Positions 61,973-64,000 of a stretch of 64,000 nt of DNA are shown one piece after another (within the stretch, counting starts at the first letter, position 1; each line of letters starts with the position of its first letter). Below the pieces are notes generated by a model. That model saw only the letters and a program-made list of their open reading frames with translations, did not search any database and had not been told where the DNA came from. This DNA is from Sodaliphilus pleomorphus (GTDB lineage: Bacteria; Bacteroidota; Bacteroidia; Bacteroidales; Muribaculaceae), in contig NZ_CP045696.1 in NCBI RefSeq assembly GCF_009676955.1, positions 930,001-994,000 on the forward strand, written 5' to 3'. The translations under genes were made by a program, and so were the position numbers.

Positions 61973-63340
61973 ATGATGAAACACTATATCACAAGCGTGC
62001 TGCTTGCAGCCCTCACCGTTGCCGCAGCACTATCATTCACAGCTTGTAGCGACGACAACGACGCGGGCGAGGCCTTCTTCACCGTCTACGACGGGAGCAA
62101 CGCCATCGAGAGCTACAACTTCGACTACACGGCCGCCGACACCACGGTGTGGAACAAGGCCAAGACCCTGGTCGTGCGCAGCAACCGCCCCTGGAAGCTG
62201 GTGCCACAAGACGAGAACGGCTGGCTGCGCGTGTTTCCCGACGAGGGCGAGGGCGACGGCCTGATACGCCTCTCGCGCACGCTCAACAACAAGCCCGACA
62301 CCCGCACGCTCACCTACAAGATCTATCTCGACGGCAAGGACTCGGGCAAGACCTTCACTGTGACTCAGACGGGCGCTGAGCCCTATCTCAAGGGCTCGGC
62401 CACCTCGTTCACCATCGCCCGCACAGGCGGCGAGAACCAGTTCACCGTCATCACCAACGTGCCCTACGAGTACTCACTCAAGGGCAAAGACACCAGCTGG
62501 CTCACCGTGACCCGCAGCACTGCCGACGAGAACGTGCTCCTGCTCACTGCAGGCGAGAACCTCTCGGGCGACGACCGCACCATCACCTTGCACCTGCAGG
62601 GCACCGGCAACTACGCAGCCCTCACGCTCGACATCCCCGTCACGCAATTGAGCACCATCTTCTTCGACAACTTCGCTTGGATGGGCATCAACGGCATCGA
62701 CACGCGCGCCGGCCTCTCGATACTGGGTTGGGACACCAACGGAGAGTCGGGTGCCCGCTTCGACAAGTGGACCGACGACGAGCTGGCCCATGGCTGGGTG
62801 AGCCGCAGCACCACCTGCTACATGCGTCCGGGCTTCTTCAAGCTGGGCAAGACCGGCAGCGGCGGCGACATCGTCTCGCCCAAGATCGACGAGATTGCCG
62901 GCACAATGGACATCACAGTGAGCTTCCAGGCTGTGGGCTACTCATCGGCCAAGGGCGCTCTCGACGACAAGGTGCTCTATGTGGGCCTCCTGGGCCCGGG
63001 CAAGATTGTGGGCGTGAAGGGCGCAGGCACTGCCGACCTGAACCAGAGCTGCTCCTATGTTGATGCCGACGGCACCACGCCGCTCACCCTCACCGGCTGC
63101 GCCTGCATCACACTCACGAGCGACAACAACTTCAACCCCACGACCGACCCCGACGGCCTGCTGATATGGAACAAGCCTGTGACCAAATACAGCGTGCTCA
63201 TCGCAGGTGCCACAAGCGAGACCCAGGTGGTGATGATAGGCGGCGCCTTCGGCACTGCACTCAAGACCATAGGGCAAGGCAAGAACCGCGTCTTCATCGA
63301 CAACTTCACCGTGCGTGCCGGCCTGGCTTCCAACGACTGA
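61973..63340 (+). CDS. BACON-domain surface lipoprotein
   Basis: 455 residues (ATG 61973; the adjacent ATG 61976 is equivalent). Lipobox SFTAC then SDDND. Two BACON-type beta-sandwich domains follow (about 40-135 with WKLVPQDENGWLRVFPDEGEG and FTVTQTGAEP; 136-230 with FTVITNVPYEYSLKGKDTSWLTV). The C-terminal part (about 232-455) is a jelly-roll-like domain beginning STIFFDNFAWM and ending RVFIDNFTVRAG, typical of carbohydrate- or ligand-binding surface proteins. It begins 10 bases after susD, so it is the third component of the uptake system. Confidence 0.85.
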   Translation: MMKHYITSVLLAALTVAAALSFTACSDDNDAGEAFFTVYDGSNAIESYNFDYTAADTTVWNKAKTLVVRSNRPWKLVPQDENGWLRVFPDEGEGDGLIRLSRTLNNKPDTRTLTYKIYLDGKDSGKTFTVTQTGAEPYLKGSATSFTIARTGGENQFTVITNVPYEYSLKGKDTSWLTVTRSTADENVLLLTAGENLSGDDRTITLHLQGTGNYAALTLDIPVTQLSTIFFDNFAWMGINGIDTRAGLSILGWDTNGESGARFDKWTDDELAHGWVSRSTTCYMRPGFFKLGKTGSGGDIVSPKIDEIAGTMDITVSFQAVGYSSAKGALDDKVLYVGLLGPGKIVGVKGAGTADLNQSCSYVDADGTTPLTLTGCACITLTSDNNFNPTTDPDGLLIWNKPVTKYSVLIAGATSETQVVMIGGAFGTALKTIGQGKNRVFIDNFTVRAGLASND

Positions 63341-63418
63341 CGACGCTCGACCGCCGCTCCCGCCACTGCTCAAGGGCAAGACGGTGAGTGGTGGGTAACG
63401 AAAAGGTAAAATTTTCAT

Positions 63419-63456
63419 AAACTGGCAAAGCTGTCCTGGCATGGCTTTGCCAGTTT
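63419..63456 (+). terminator. Terminator after the BACON gene
   Basis: AAACTGGCAAAGC (63419-63431) pairs with GCTTTGCCAGTTT (63444-63456) in a perfect 13-bp stem; the TTT at its end gives a weak T-tract. It overlaps the -33 element of the next promoter. Confidence 0.65.
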
Positions 63457-63477
63457 CAACAAGATAACCTAAATTTG
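63447..63477 (+). promoter_or_regulatory. Promoter of the phosphodiesterase gene
   Basis: TTG (63447-63449), 20 bases, TAAATTTG (63470-63477): full consensus. Leader about 27 bases. The TTG lies in the right arm of the upstream terminator. Confidence 0.75.
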
Positions 63478-63510
63478 CAACACTCACATATCAAAACAAC
63501 AATACTGAAG

Positions 63511-64000
63511 ATGAAACGTATCATTTTATGCTTAGCGCTTATGACATTGCTCAGTGTGGGCGCCTATGCCCAAACCAAGGTGATAGCCCATCGCGGCTAC
63601 TGGAAGACCGAGGGTGTGACAGGCCCCGACGACGCCACCACCGCCTCGCAAAACTCAATCAACTCGCAGAACGGCGCCGCCCGCATCGGGGTGTACGGCT
63701 CCGAGTTTGACATTTGGTCGACAACCGACGGCGAGCTCTTCGTCAACCACGACGGGGTGCTCAACGGCGTCACCATCCAGACCTCAAAAGCTGCCGACGT
63801 GAGAAAGCTCAAGCTGCCCGACGGCGAGTACATCTCCACCCTCGACCAGTACCTGGCCAACTTCACCAAGCACCCCGGCCTGGAAGTGGTGCTCGAGGTC
63901 AAGGAGCACAAAAACAAGCTGCAAGAAGACGCAGCCGTGAAAAAGGCCATCAAGCTCGTCGACAAGTATGGCCTCATGAAGCGCACCACATGGATCACCT
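63511..64000 (+). CDS. Glycerophosphodiester phosphodiesterase family protein (partial)
   Basis: The first 163 residues are seen; the gene runs off the window. Signal peptide MKRIILCLALMTLLSVGAYAQ, then KVIAHRGYWKT (catalytic HRG), QNSINSQNGAARIGVYGSEFDIWSTTDGELFVNHDGVL (metal-binding Glu and Asp, second His) and LEVVLEVKEHK (metal-binding Glu), all intact. It hydrolyses glycerophosphodiesters to glycerol-3-phosphate and an alcohol in the periplasm or at the surface. It follows the SusC/SusD/BACON genes and may process their substrate, but it has its own promoter and a terminator in front. Confidence 0.9.
   Translation, partial: MKRIILCLALMTLLSVGAYAQTKVIAHRGYWKTEGVTGPDDATTASQNSINSQNGAARIGVYGSEFDIWSTTDGELFVNHDGVLNGVTIQTSKAADVRKLKLPDGEYISTLDQYLANFTKHPGLEVVLEVKEHKNKLQEDAAVKKAIKLVDKYGLMKRTTWIT

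Overview
The window is a 64 kb piece of a Bacteroidales chromosome with high G+C coding regions. The evidence is SusC/SusD-type nutrient uptake genes, many lipoproteins with acidic residues just after the lipobox cysteine, Bacteroidetes-restricted families (DUF6242, DUF6089, DUF3843, DUF4199, DUF6048, DUF6452, DUF6562, BACON), no Shine-Dalgarno sites, and promoters of the Bacteroidetes form TTG-N19-21-TAnnTTTG. The combination of high G+C and gene content suggests Muribaculaceae, but that is inference.

Layout. 0.1-6.7 kb: housekeeping genes (asnS and metY on +; prmC, comF, recX, pyrE and an SRPBCC gene on -). 6.9-8.8 kb: a lone phage-type terminase large subunit gene with no other phage genes nearby, followed by a candidate small RNA. 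9.3-16.9 kb: an envelope-assembly block (DUF6242 lipoprotein, DUF6089 barrel, uppS, bamA, three OmpH/Skp chaperones). 17.0-28.3 kb: conserved genes of mixed function (DUF3843, SIMPL, an M16 protease, secA, DUF4105). 28.3-29.8 kb: about 1.5 kb without a protein gene. It holds two candidate non-coding RNAs with consensus promoters and terminators and a cluster of palindromes. 29.8-32.6 kb: a compact operon (DUF2975 membrane protein, small HTH regulator, TonB-plug barrel) that looks less G+C-rich than its neighbours. 32.6-35.6 kb: a DUF4199-GT2-DUF6452-DUF6048 operon. 35.7-39.5 kb: small secreted or unknown genes and an NhaD-type antiporter. 39.7-55.3 kb: a minus-strand cell-surface region with a 2045-residue GLUG-repeat protein, two further secreted proteins with a similar C-terminal tail, and five related DUF6562/fimbrillin-like lipoproteins. 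Two of those five share an almost identical N-terminal module and have unrelated C-terminal modules. 55.6-64 kb: a clostripain-like lipoprotein protease, then SusC, SusD-like, a BACON lipoprotein and the start of a glycerophosphodiester phosphodiesterase.

How the parts fit. The 9-17 kb block builds the outer membrane: UppS makes the lipid carrier, BamA inserts barrels, OmpH chaperones escort them. SecA exports the substrates. The 40-64 kb half encodes surface cargo: adhesin-like lipoproteins, repeat proteins and a nutrient-uptake complex. At least fourteen promoters match the Bacteroidetes consensus with correct spacing, which gives independent support for many start choices and for the non-coding RNA candidates. 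No tRNA, rRNA, CRISPR array, insertion sequence or origin was found.
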